Positions 8,715 to 19,409 of a DNA stretch of 64,000 bases are shown here, in pieces; positions within the stretch are counted from its first letter, which is position 1; each line of letters starts with the position of its first letter. Source of the DNA: Pseudo-nitzschia pungens (taxonomy: Eukaryota > Bacillariophyta > Bacillariophyceae > Bacillariales > Bacillariaceae). Below the pieces are notes generated by a model. The model had not been told where the DNA came from. It saw only the letters and a list, made by a program, of their open reading frames with translations, and did no database searches. The stretch lies in contig CM074760.1 of NCBI GenBank assembly GCA_037355855.1, forward strand, positions 2,162,501 through 2,226,500, written 5' to 3'. Position numbers and translations under genes: made by a program.

Positions 8715-9606
8715 TTAGTTGGACAAGGCCATGATCGTGTTGACCACGTCGTTGTCGTTCTCCCTGAGACCCGTCACGGCCTTGGCACGGTTGCATCCGA
8801 CCTGAGACATGACGAGTTCGATGTCCTCGGGCTTGATTCCGGTCTCGTCAATGGTTTCGTTGGTTTCGGCCTCGGGCTCCTCGGCCTCGGCGGGTGCGGC
8901 GGCAGCCGTGGCGGCCATGGCTTCCTTGGCGGCCGCGAGCTGTCCGGCGGCCTGCTGGCGGGCGGCGGCACCCGAGTCCTCCGACTTGGCCTCTCCAAAG
9001 ATGACGTACGTGTCGGTCGAGCTGGACTTGAAAACGTCTGGCTTGTTGATGGCAAAGAGGACGTTTCGGGACTTCTTGACGGTCACCCGCAGGATTCCGG
9101 GAACGGGCTTCATGCCGAGCTTTTGCATGGCCTTGCGGGCCTTCTTCTCGTTTCGGTTCTGGATGGAGGGAGGCATGGCGGCAGCCATGGCGGCGGCGGC
9201 AGCAGCGGCGGCGTTGGGGTCCTCGGCGCCGGCGTCATCGAGCTGGGGGACGTCGTCGATTTCCTCGAGCTGGGGGACGTCGTCGGCGGTCTCGTCGATT
9301 TCTTCGATCTGTTGGTTGCGAGGTTGGGTGCGGTGCGGGAGAGAGGACGAGCAAAGGAAAACGGATCAGAACCAGAACGGAGATTGTCGTGGGTCGATGG
9401 ATTTGTCATTCTGTCGACGGATCCGTCCATCTATTTATCCATCCAATCTATGTATCCATCCAATCCATGCATACGTGAATAGGTGTCACTGCTGCGAAAC
9501 GACAGTGGAATGCCTAATGAACTCCGCAGCTTCCACGCCATCCTCTAATCAGTCGTGACAGATTCGGGCAAGTCATGCATAGTCCTGCTATACTTACTTC
9601 GGGCAT
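8715..9606 (-). CDS. NACA: Nascent polypeptide-associated complex subunit alpha
   Basis: NAC-alpha binds ribosomes with NAC-beta and shields emerging chains, restraining wrong targeting to the ER. The C-terminal 157 codons carry the NAC domain ([14 protein letters not shown], then VYKS-like [18 protein letters not shown]) and a C-terminal UBA domain ([16 protein letters not shown]). The methionine at 9188 is not the start. The frame runs upstream to 9308 through an acidic segment, preceded by an AACAG acceptor. A donor GTAAGT at 9597 follows ATG CCC GAA at 9606-9598. Splicing 9309-9597 (289 bp) gives a 200-aa protein beginning [14 protein letters not shown], with the normal acidic N-terminus of the family. 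Exon 1 thus codes for only three residues. Coding exons are 9606-9598 and 9308-8715. Confidence 0.9.
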
Positions 9607-11323
9607 GGTGGAAATTCCTTTGCTTGGCAGTGGCAAGAAAGTTGAGGGACGATTGCGGGTGCTGTACCGTAGGGAGTGCGAGACTGCTGGAGCTGATTGC
9701 GGCAACGAGAAAGGAGGAGGAAGCGTTTGTTGGTTTTGGCTATACTTGTAATTCTACCGGTGTAACCTTTCCCACCTGCTACAGTACGATAGTTTACGAC
9801 AGGATACGTACTTCCACGAAACAAGCGACCGAGGCAAAAACTAGATAAGTAATTGCGGTAATTTACGTGTAAGTTACTCGTAGTTATTTCGTTTGGAAGC
9901 TCAGGGAACAAACTCGTTGTCTTTGTACTTGTAATTTTGTGCTCATGATCGTACGAAAGGGATGTGCGGTGGAGGGAGAGCTCGAAACGAAACGATGACA
10001 GACGGCGGGACAGACTTCTTTTTGAATTGAGATTCAAAGTATCATACCGTACGCTCGTCCTTCGTCCGTTACTCGTTGGATCCAGATTTCACTCTAAGGT
10101 TACCTGGTAAGGCCTACCGTAAGGTTACGGTATGTTTTGGAAAACGTACATGATGTCATGTAAGATATCTTTGAAAAAAGGGTACAGAAAATAATGGTGT
10201 AACCTTACTTACTGTGTACAGTAGCTTACTCGTAGTACGAGCACGTGGTTCGAAACCGGAGGTGTCATGTGTTCGCTGTCTAAATGATTCTCAAGCTTTA
10301 AAAATTCGACTTCTTTGGTTTCCGGATTTGTTCCGTCTCTTTTAAAATCATTCCCACAATGAGTTCCTGTAAGACTTCCTCCCTTTCCTACTTGTGTGGT
10401 AAGAGGCCTGCTCCAACCCGCCCTTCTCTATCCTTTTCTCTTTGTCTCTTGATACAAAGTCACCACCTCCCATTTGCCACTGCCGGTTCGCTCTGCTGCT
10501 GCAGTCGCCACAAAATACCGGTACAAGTACTCCCACGGAAAATAGTCGGTGGCCTACCACTCCCACGTTGTCCGACTCCTCGCTGGATACTCCATGCTCC
10601 TAGAGTGTGTGTGCGTGTGTGTGTGTGTGTGTGTTTGTTTCTGATGAGTTCGTGTGATGTGTTCATGAGATGTGTTCATGTGCCGTGTTCTGTTGTGTTT
10701 TGGTGAACGGTGGATTTGTCATGGGGTCTCTTTGTGCTTCGAGGATTTTTGGTTTTGTACCGTATCTCGAGTCGTGACCGGCCCCCTGCGGTAGTCTACT
10801 ATCGGAGAAGAGATTTCTTTCCAAGCCTCCGATCGCATCTAGCGCAAGAATACAGCGTGATCCTACCGCATTGGCACCTCCTCCTCCTCTTCCCAATTCA
10901 CTCCGAGTGTGAGAATTCCGTCGCTTACCTCCGCTTTCGTACGCGCCTCACCACAGCAAGATGCCCATCGACGAGATCGATCGATGGATCAATCGATTGT
11001 TAGTTGCAGGAGGGGGGAAGAGAACAGTAGGAATCAACGAATCAACGAATACCCGTTGAACACACAACAATCAATCACAAAAAAGCAGGGAGCACACACC
11101 GGCACATCAAGCAAAGTCAAGCACAGCACGGCATAGCACAGCACAGCACAGCACAGAAGAATTACTAGTTTATCCATCTCTCGACAGAAGAATTCTAGCC
11201 CTCTTGCTTTGTCAAGTGCTGGGTTTCCAAAGCGATAAAGAAACCCAGCTTCTAGGCGAAATTACCTTTCGTCTTCCACCCACACACCCACTTTTCCATC
11301 CATCCATCCATCCATCCATCACC
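9607..11323. other. Divergent promoter region between NAC-alpha and the ankyrin-like gene
   Basis: This 1.7-kb stretch holds no convincing gene. It contains two TAAGGTTAC words (10095, 10120) and the inverse at 10199, a (GT)n tract around 10604-10634, a GCACA repeat near 11126-11155, and a CATC repeat at 11297-11320 just before the next ATG. Open frames of up to 147 codons here lack codon bias and ATG context. Confidence 0.5.
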
Positions 11324-13738
11324 ATGACCCACACTCACCAGTTTCAAGCAACCGACAACGGCCGTTCCAAACCGAAGAAGATCGACATCGACCGCAACGG
11401 ATTCCTGTTCTCCTCCTCTTGCTCTTCACTCGGCCGCAGCAGCAGCAGCGACAACGAAAGCAATAGCAACGAGAGTAGCAGCAGCAGCAGCGACAACGGC
11501 GACGACAACGACAGCGCTCGCAGTATCCATAGAGAACGCTCGGTTTCCTGGGCAGTCAACACGGCAGCGGCGGTACGAGTCCCATGGCCCGTCCCGGTGA
11601 CTCCCGAAGGAAATCCTTCTCCTCCTCGTTGTCAGCGGCTGTTTCAACACACTCCTCCATGTGACACTAGCAGCAGCAGCAGCAGCAGCAGTGACAGCAG
11701 CGATAGTGACAGCGATAGCGATAGCGCGGATAGCACTAAAGGCAGTAATCCCAGCGATGAATCTGATACATCAGTTGAGAGCATCACTCCTCCGCATGCG
11801 ACAACGACCAAGCAAACGACTCCACCCATGACATTTAAGCAATACCATCATCACAGAAAGCAACGGCACCACTTCAAGGCTGCAACGGCAACGATTTCTC
11901 CTGCCAGCACAAGTGGGAACGAAAGATCCTCGGACACAACGACCGCTGCTCGCGAGACCGAAAATAATAACAAGAATAAAAAAAGTTGCTGGACAAGCAT
12001 CCAGGCCCTGTTGCAAGCCACCAACAAGACTATCAATGCCGCGGATGCTTTGACCGCCGAACCCTTTCTCGCGACACAAAAGGGACTATTTTTGGCGCTC
12101 AAGCACCGTGCTCCTGCCTCGGTCATTGGCTTCATCTTGACCATCAATCCCCGCGTGATGGACGTTGCTTCCAGTGGTCCAACCCCTCTCCAAGTCGCTC
12201 TCCATCACAACGCGGCACTGGATGTCGTGACCCTCCTCTTGGAGGCCTCGCCGTTTGGCCTCTGCATTACCAACTCGGACTGCCCGGAAGATCCATTGTC
12301 CTACGCCAAGCGCACCTACGGAAAAGAAACGAACAAAAAATGTGGCGATGATTCCCGATATCGACCCGGTCTCATTGAGCTCCTGAGCCGACCCCTGAGC
12401 TACTGGGTCACGGAACGCAACGAGAAACGACGCAGCCTGCAAATGCAACAGAATCAAATCCGGCAACAAAAACAACAACAACAACAACAACAACAAGAGC
12501 GACAACGACGCTACCGTCTGCAGCAGCAGCAGCAGCCAGGTGCAAACGCAACAAAAACAAAATCACCCCCCCTCCTTTCTCCTCCTCCCTCGTATCCTTT
12601 GCGCCGACCTCGAACCCGCACGTCGAGTATTCGTCCCAACAATAACAACGAAAAGAGCTTGTCTTCCGCGGCTCCTGGTGGTCCTGGTAGTCCTTGTAGT
12701 CCTGTTCCTTCAATTCGCAGGCAATCATCGCTGCCATTACCAAAGCACAGCGCTCTCATCGTGGATGACGCAACCGCTGTCGTATCAAACACTACTGTAC
12801 GTTCGCAGCATCAGCGCCAAGATCAGCAAAGACATATACAGGGTCAACACCAGAAACAGAAACAGAACCAGAACCAGAACCGTCATTGGTACCATTGCCA
12901 GCAGAAACCCCACGTTCATGGTGAGACTGCCAGCAACGACGGCAATACTGCAACGATTGACCGCGAAGAAATCGACAACGTGAAGAAAGTCTGCGCCCAA
13001 CTCTACCGCGGTCACAAACGATTGGCGCAGCAAATGATTGCCGCTAGGGCAAACATTGATGCCCAGAGTGAAGTCCTGTCGACGATGGGCACCAAGGAAG
13101 AGATTCTCGAGGAACTCTCACAACAGCAGCGATCCGAGTTTGTCCGGAACCTGATTGCTTTGGACATGAAGGAAACTGCTTACAAGGGACATCTGAATCG
13201 ACTGGAAAACCGTTATGTTCTGCAACTCGAAGAGCGACTCGATCGCTGCGTGTCTAGCCTACAAATGTGGAACGAAACTACGCGCGAGGGTGTCCTGAAC
13301 CTCGAAGCAGTCGTAGAAGGTGAGGCAGCTACCAACGCTGCCTTCCGTGCGTACGTTTCCGACTGGATCGAACGGAGGGGACGTGAGGTGGAATCCGACA
13401 CGGATTCCTCTCAGATGGAGCCTCTGTACGATGGTGGCGTTCGCCGTGGAGGTAGAGTTTGTCGTCGCAGCGATGCGAGTGGAATATTGGACGAGAATTC
13501 CGATATGACGACATACGGTAATAAATTCAACAACGAAATGGGTTTTAGACCGAGGGATGATCAAGTCGTTGGTAGGGCTGCTTATGCTACCAACAGTGGG
13601 AGAGGTGAGAATTTTTATTATCATGGTGATCAGTCTCAACTTAGTCGCACGTGCACCACGATTCCTTATTCGTGGAAAAGGCAATGGAAACCGTGCTTCA
13701 AAAATTGGGACCGTATTCGGGTGACGGATAGTAAATAA
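11324..13738 (+). CDS. Ankyrin-like repeat protein with polyQ tract and coiled coil
   Basis: The protein has 804 aa. The frame is open further upstream only from TTG, so the ATG in context CACCATGACC is used. The first 220 residues are disordered and rich in Ser, Asp and Asn. Around residues 230-350 there are ankyrin-like helical pairs (GLFLALKHRAPASVIGFIL, then TPLQVALHHNAALDVVTLLL), as in the large diatom family of divergent ankyrin proteins. A polyQ block and a long Gln/Pro/Arg-rich linker follow. The C-terminal 200 residues form a charged alpha-helical region (EEIDNVKKVCAQLYRGHKRL onward) likely to be a coiled coil. No enzymatic motif is seen. A scaffold or protein-interaction role is inference. 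Trinucleotide runs (CAG, CAA) encode the homopolymers. Confidence 0.75.
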   Translation: MTHTHQFQATDNGRSKPKKIDIDRNGFLFSSSCSSLGRSSSSDNESNSNESSSSSSDNGDDNDSARSIHRERSVSWAVNTAAAVRVPWPVPVTPEGNPSPPRCQRLFQHTPPCDTSSSSSSSSDSSDSDSDSDSADSTKGSNPSDESDTSVESITPPHATTTKQTTPPMTFKQYHHHRKQRHHFKAATATISPASTSGNERSSDTTTAARETENNNKNKKSCWTSIQALLQATNKTINAADALTAEPFLATQKGLFLALKHRAPASVIGFILTINPRVMDVASSGPTPLQVALHHNAALDVVTLLLEASPFGLCITNSDCPEDPLSYAKRTYGKETNKKCGDDSRYRPGLIELLSRPLSYWVTERNEKRRSLQMQQNQIRQQKQQQQQQQQERQRRYRLQQQQQPGANATKTKSPPLLSPPPSYPLRRPRTRTSSIRPNNNNEKSLSSAAPGGPGSPCSPVPSIRRQSSLPLPKHSALIVDDATAVVSNTTVRSQHQRQDQQRHIQGQHQKQKQNQNQNRHWYHCQQKPHVHGETASNDGNTATIDREEIDNVKKVCAQLYRGHKRLAQQMIAARANIDAQSEVLSTMGTKEEILEELSQQQRSEFVRNLIALDMKETAYKGHLNRLENRYVLQLEERLDRCVSSLQMWNETTREGVLNLEAVVEGEAATNAAFRAYVSDWIERRGREVESDTDSSQMEPLYDGGVRRGGRVCRRSDASGILDENSDMTTYGNKFNNEMGFRPRDDQVVGRAAYATNSGRGENFYYHGDQSQLSRTCTTIPYSWKRQWKPCFKNWDRIRVTDSK

Positions 13739-14692
13739 CTGAGAAGATTTTGAATGCAAAAGATATCGCCGTCTCTGAGAGAATTAGACCGGCAGGGATT
13801 AGAATGGCACAATTACCAAGCAACCTTCGGTAATATTACCCATGTGATAGCCCGTGCCATTACAAGGAATACCTTTCGCGTTGACAGAAGCTGTAGTTAT
13901 ACAGTAGGAGAGGAGTGTATTACAAACAATGTTTCAAACGACTCTTGCTACGATCGGTACACGTAGCATCATGATCGATGATAAGGTACGGGTTTTGCGC
14001 ATCGTTATAGAACTGTCAAGTCTTCCTATATTTTAACGTCGTCTAACTTCATACGTGAAGTCAAGGCTGTAAATAAGGGCCTGATCCATAGTTGATGGGA
14101 GTAGACGCAAGCATGCTGGTGGCGACAACGAACGGCAGAATCAATCTTTTCATCAGGGTTGTTGAGTAAAAACACATGCCCTATCGCAGTATGATCACGA
14201 TTCTTGAGGAGTTATATGTATAGGTCATAGTGGAAATTCAGCGATCATTGAATCCAGAGGGGACGCAAGATTGCTTTGCAAGATTGCTCTGCAAGAATGA
14301 ACCCCTGTGACGTCAACACGATTCATTATTGACGCCGGCGAACTTTTCACTCTAACGCAACTGCTTCGCATTTCCTCATTGCATTTCTTTTTTCACGCGC
14401 TGTAGTTTCCAGAACTACCGGTAGGTTGGTCATAGCAATATCATTGTTCCTACTAATAATAGAACGCCATAAAATCACTCATAATCAGCAACAAATCTAC
14501 AACGATACATGACGTAGAAAGTCGTTGGTTAATTACAGTATTGTGAAATAATTTTCTTTCAAAAGAGTAACATACCTCTGTTTCTACTCACCGAAGCTTC
14601 CACCCTAAATGAATGAGAGCTGCGGCTTCTTCCTCTCGGTGTACAAAAAAAGCAAGGCGCTCTCAAGCTTGTCGGAGCCATTGTCATTCTGT
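13739..14692. other. Tail-to-tail intergenic region
   Basis: Two converging genes end here. I see no gene. A full palindromic CRE-like TGACGTCA lies at 14308-14315, but it is downstream of both neighbours. A tandem pair GCAAGATTGCT occurs near 14265-14295. Confidence 0.5.
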
Positions 14693-16518
14693 TCATGCTA
14701 CCGCTCTCTCCTCTTCTGCTGCTGTGTCCGCAACAATCTTTTCTAATTCGGCAATCAAAAAGTCGCCCGCCATGATAGTAGCACTCGTCTCGGGACCAGA
14801 CAGACGTTGAATGCCAGTACGTTCCTCTCCTTTGCCCAGTCTTTTTCCGAGAGCTTCCCGGATCACATTGACCAAGTCACCCCGATCGATTTGGCTGCCA
14901 TCGACCTTGTTGACAGCCGGTGTGGTATCATTTTCAAATGATTTGTCCTCTTGCTTGATTACTCCCGTCTTTTGGAAATCCTGGGCCACCCGTAGCGCCT
15001 CCATCTGACGGCGATCGACCTTCACGTCGGCGATTTCACCCCAATCCCGCAGGCGGAGCATGGTCTCTAATTTCTCAACGCCAATCTTGGTCAGCGTACT
15101 TTCATTTTGCTTGTAAACTAGGCCGGTGGGGATGCCCTTTTGGGCCGCTCGGACCTGGTTGGTTCGTAGAATGTTTATCATGGGCCAGGGCGATCGTCGT
15201 GCGTAGTTGGCGGCAGCTCCTTCTCCACCTCGTTCTCCTCCGTCACGGAAGGTCCAATGAGGATGGAAAAAGACCAATTGAATTGTGTTTTCGATTTCCA
15301 GTGCCGATAGAGGCTGAGTCAGTGTCGTTGACCAGGTCTCAAAGAGCTCAACATTGTCCATACAAAATTCGGGTGTAATCAGTAGCGTTGTTGATAGGTC
15401 TTTCTCTGATTGTTGTTCGACTCTGACCACTTCGTCCCAATACACTGCGTACATGTCTTCAAAGGAAGTGGATCGGTCGGTGGTGTAGTATACTGGACCC
15501 ATAGGTAATCCAGCCTGGTTAGCACCACTGGTAAAAGGGCATACACCCATGTCGCTGCATATTTTGGCTACCCAATCCCTGGAAATTTGTTCGATTTCTT
15601 CGTCGTTGTCGGGGACTTTGTTAACAATCTCGGGATACTCCACTTTCCCGGCATTATTTTCGCCACCCTCTTCTTTTTCGTATTCGGCATCGATGCCCTC
15701 GTAGTCCCAATCGTCCGCTTCGTCCCAAAATGGATCATAGTCGAATTCTAAGTTGTTAGGATCTTTGTCCGGATTTCGAAAGGACTTGACCGTGAAACCT
15801 AGTACTTTCCCATTTTGCACATAGGGTACCAGGGTCGTTGAAATACCAAAATAGTCACAAACGTCCTTGCAGGCATCTAAATGAGCTGTGACAAGATTCA
15901 AAAACCGTGGCTTCGTCATCTGCTCCGCCATTTCAGGGAAAAGAAGAGTTTCGGATTCCTTCATGTTAGAAGTATTGGGAATAGTATGTATTGTTTTGAA
16001 AAATACACCACACAGACAGAGAATGGGATGCCGCGTAGAATCAGAGATGAAAGTTGAGTGAGATGGGAGTTCGAAAATGAGCTATTCGTTTGTTGACTTG
16101 GTAAGGTATGGATAGTGCCGTCTGCGTTTCACGCCGATTGATCCGAAACTAGAAGGACAAACTACTTCGCAACACAAGAAGCATAAATTGCAAGAACCAA
16201 AAACACAGATGAAAATCTTACACCGCGAACCATGTGGTTGCCTTTGGCAATGAGTCTCCATAATCCAGCCAAAAATTGGGGTGTCGTTTTTGCCGGATCC
16301 GATGGAATCGTTGTCGTTTTGCCTGCGTTATCCGCTGCAGATGACGCAAACAAAACGTTGTGCTTGCCGAACGATGCAACCCTGCTGGCACTTTTCGTTA
16401 CACTACCTTGAGTAGTCGTCGTAGTGGAGAAAGAAAGCGCCGGTTCAAGCGTCGCAAACAACAGCAATAATGCCGATAAAAGGTAGCGGACACGGGTGGT
16501 CGTTGCCTGAATTGTCAT
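14693..16518 (-). CDS. Plastid-targeted DUF1415 domain protein
   Basis: Two exons: 16518-16222 and 15958-14693, 520 aa after splicing. Exon 1 starts at an ATG in context CCACC and encodes a signal peptide (YLLSALLLLFATLEPALS) followed by Phe and a Ser/Thr-rich transit-like stretch, the bipartite plastid signal of diatoms. It ends NHMVRG at donor GTAAGA; the acceptor AACATGAAG joins in frame to ESETLLFPEM. The intron is 263 bp with a CTAAC branch-point-like word near its end. The C-terminal half matches the bacterial DUF1415 pattern: WVAKICSDMGVCPF, TTLLITPEF, then FFHPHWTF, NYARRSPWP and INILR. The biochemical function of DUF1415 is unknown; the name and plastid location are as far as the sequence goes. 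Taken alone, exon 2 has an in-frame ATG at 15964 that would be mistaken for the start. Confidence 0.85.
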
Positions 16519-18089
16519 GGTGGAGTATTTCTTTTTCCCGGAAAATAAAAATAATGCAGACCTGTGTTTTGTTATCGAACACACTGCTTGTTGAAACGAA
16601 AATTGATCGTCTTTCCCTTTATTGGGGCAGTATTGATGATGTTTCACTGCAATTCCTCGACCGGACTGTTGATTGATGGACGGACCCTCGTTGTTAACGA
16701 TGCGGTAGGATGCGAGAGAGAATCCAGTCTGGATTACGAAGTAAGGTTTACTTCGTATTACAGTAATTCGGATCATGAGACATCAGATGATAGTTGATGG
16801 CAACCTTTCAAAATTCGACGAACTGGACGTTCAACAACGTCAGTGCGTCAGTAAAAAAAGCTTCGTTAGTCCACCATTATTTTTTATGAAAAAAAAATTA
16901 TTGATGAACAAACAAGAAGAAGCATTGCAGCAGCATTTTAAGTTACTAGGTTACTAATACTACTAGTACTCAACCCTTGGATCTGAGACCGGCACAACAG
17001 CAGGCACAAGTATGAAAACATTGACAATACTGTTGCACAATCAAATTTGACCACAGCAACAAATCCTTTGATCTCTAATAGGCGCCAGCATTCTTGCGGA
17101 AATAAAACTGATGCTACAGCTGATGAAGCCTGCTCTCGTGTTGCTGCCAACATGACCATCATCATTACCATCACCACTGCTGCTGTTGGTGCTTTCTTTG
17201 TTCTGAGCAAGCTCCTTCTTCTTGTTGTTGTTCTTGCAAGAATGGGGTGTTTCTTCTTACTAGTAGAGTAAATAGGAGTAGATATTGCTAGACTCCCCAT
17301 ATCTTCTCCCCCATCTTCGGTCAAATTTATTATTGTTATAACTAGTTCTTCTATTAATCAGTGGGACTACTAGTGGATTGATTCAAACATTCGAAGAATC
17401 ATCATACGGTAGAGAGACCCGATACCGACACCAACACCGGAAAAAGTTAGTCGTTTCACGTCCAAAACTTGTGATTCCCACCGTTTGACATGTTCCGGTT
17501 GTTGGATGTCAGAACGGAATGAAAGAATGATCGCATCCATCCTTAAATCCAAAAATGAACCAATCAAAATCGATAACTAACGATACAAATTCTTCCGCTA
17601 TCACTTTCATTCGGGATGCTACTACTGAAAACAAAAAACATACTACTTCTACTTCGTAGTATTCAAAATAGCTTCAAGTAGTTTTAGTACAGGTTCTTCG
17701 TTGTCTCGTATCAGTACCGGTAATCCTTAACGAACTAACGAACATGAATGAATCAATCCATCATCTCAATCAACATCGAAAAAATGCGAAGGAACAAATC
17801 GCGGAAACAACTGTTGCACCCTGCCTGCGTTGCCGTTGTGTGTCTTCGGGGTATCAAGAAGTTCGATGATTCTGGCATTCTCAAAAAAAATTCGTGCTTC
17901 CTGTCACAATCCTTTGTACATCCCAAGCAAAGATACCCTCCGCAACCACAACTACAACTACAACTACCTCCAACCGTTACTGTAATCTAAATATACTGCT
18001 CACAAGCCGTTTCGTTGTATTACAAAATTATAACCATTTCGAAACAGCAAATCCCAGTACTAACTAACTCATTCCCTCCATACCCCACA
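16519..18089. other. Divergent intergenic region
   Basis: No convincing gene. A 128-codon frame on the minus strand (16938-17324) starts at TTG and is Met/Val-rich low complexity; I do not support it. ACTAG-rich words and A/T runs are frequent. The right end carries the promoter of the secreted protein gene, the left end that of the DUF1415 gene. Confidence 0.45.
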
Positions 18090-18515
18090 ATGAATCGACT
18101 TTTCGCAAGTTCTATCCTCGTCCTTCTGCTCCTTTCGATGTGCACGACAAGTGTATCCGGTATGGGATTTTTCACGACCCTCATGGCCCACATTCAAGAA
18201 CAGGCCGACAACGAACTCTTTCGCATGAGAGACAACGCGAGCCAAAGCAGCAGCGGAGGCCAGATTTACTTCTCGAGCACCGGAGCCAGCAGCACACGCC
18301 AGCGCACTCATTACACGGCCTTTCCGTCGGGAACGAACGGCAAGAGCAAAAGCAGCGTCCATCGCAAAGCCGACGAGGAGCGGATGAGGCAACGAAAACA
18401 ACGCCAACAAAAATCCCACAGCGGATACCTTCCGTTCTATGAGACGGTCGTAACACGTGCCTATGGGTCGCGAGAGGAAGAACTGATCGAACGCTTGGTG
18501 GAGCTTCAGCAATAA
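18090..18515 (+). CDS. Small secreted protein, function unknown
   Basis: The protein has 141 aa. The frame is open 25 codons upstream, but the ATG at 18090 gives a textbook signal peptide (LFASSILVLLLLSMCTTSVSG) and has a CCACAATG context. The mature part is hydrophilic, Ser-rich, then strongly basic (RMRQRKQRQQKSHSG) and ends in an acidic/amphipathic stretch (REEELIERLVELQQ). No cysteines follow the signal peptide and no domain is recognised. No Phe follows the cleavage site, so a secretory route is more likely than the plastid. A longer antisense frame exists (18069-18728) but lacks these features. Confidence 0.65.
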   Translation: MNRLFASSILVLLLLSMCTTSVSGMGFFTTLMAHIQEQADNELFRMRDNASQSSSGGQIYFSSTGASSTRQRTHYTAFPSGTNGKSKSSVHRKADEERMRQRKQRQQKSHSGYLPFYETVVTRAYGSREEELIERLVELQQ

Positions 18516-19409
18516 TGATCTTGCGGATGGAAAGCAAGCACGGACGAAAAGTATGCTTCTACGGCTAGTCGACTTGAATGCCGGTTGCATCTGTTGCCGA
18601 CGAAGTACCGCCCCCATGATGGATCCTTGCCATTCGAAGGAACGCACTACATACATTCTAATACATACCGTATACAACAATGTGCAATCGCAAACGTACC
18701 CATACGCATTCGTAAGACGTTGGGCCACGAAACCGCATATTTCTCAGGAATCAAAAATCGATCTTATCAGCTATTAGAACACAAACAATATCAACATCAG
18801 CGATGAATACGATGCAGCTTTGCACATTTTTGAGTAGGTTAGGTCTATTTGTTCGTTCATTGTTTCCACGCGACGATCGACCATTCTAGAGAGCACACAA
18901 TACCTTTCCACATCCAGCATTGCGTACTGATACAATATTCTCTTAAGCACCGTTTCTCCCGTGGTTTCCTCCTCTAGACTTCCGACTCTTGAAGAAGAGT
19001 TTAACCTCGATACACAAGAACAGTGATCACCGGTAGCAAAAGTCTGATCTGGTCAACATTCAGAGTGCAACGCAGTCACGACGACTGACCAACCGAGCGC
19101 TTCTTCTATTCGAACGATACCCAGGAAGGGTTTACTCTGCGGGGATCCGTTGCAAAACGAAAACGATACGAAAGAACACTTGAATATCTTCATATTTAAT
19201 AGTGCATATATCTTGATTTTCTTCATTTCTGTTCCCTTGGCGAGACAGGGATGATTTGTAGCTAATTACTCGATAATTACCTTCGTCTTTTCACTTTCGT
19301 TTTCTCTTCGCCAATCTACCGCACGTCACGTACGCACGTACCACGAAGTATTCAGTTTGAACGCCCACAAGGAGCTCGGTCTTCGCAACTTCATCACAAC
19401 TTCGAACCC
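18516..19409. other. Intergenic region, nothing recognised
   Basis: No open frame with domain content and no clear repeat. It lies downstream of the secreted-protein gene and downstream (3') of the minus-strand surface-protein gene, so no promoter is required here. Confidence 0.5.

Noticed and set aside
9594..10037. 147-codon frame upstream of NAC-alpha
   Set aside because: Overlaps exon 1 of NAC-alpha, no motif, and the region is promoter-like.
14308..14315. Palindromic CRE TGACGTCA
   Set aside because: Lies between two converging gene ends, so a promoter role is unlikely.
16938..17324. 128-codon minus-strand frame
   Set aside because: Opens at TTG; Met/Val low complexity; no signal or domain strong enough to support a gene.
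18069..18728. 219-codon minus-strand frame
   Set aside because: Covers the secreted-protein gene in antisense and lacks features of its own.
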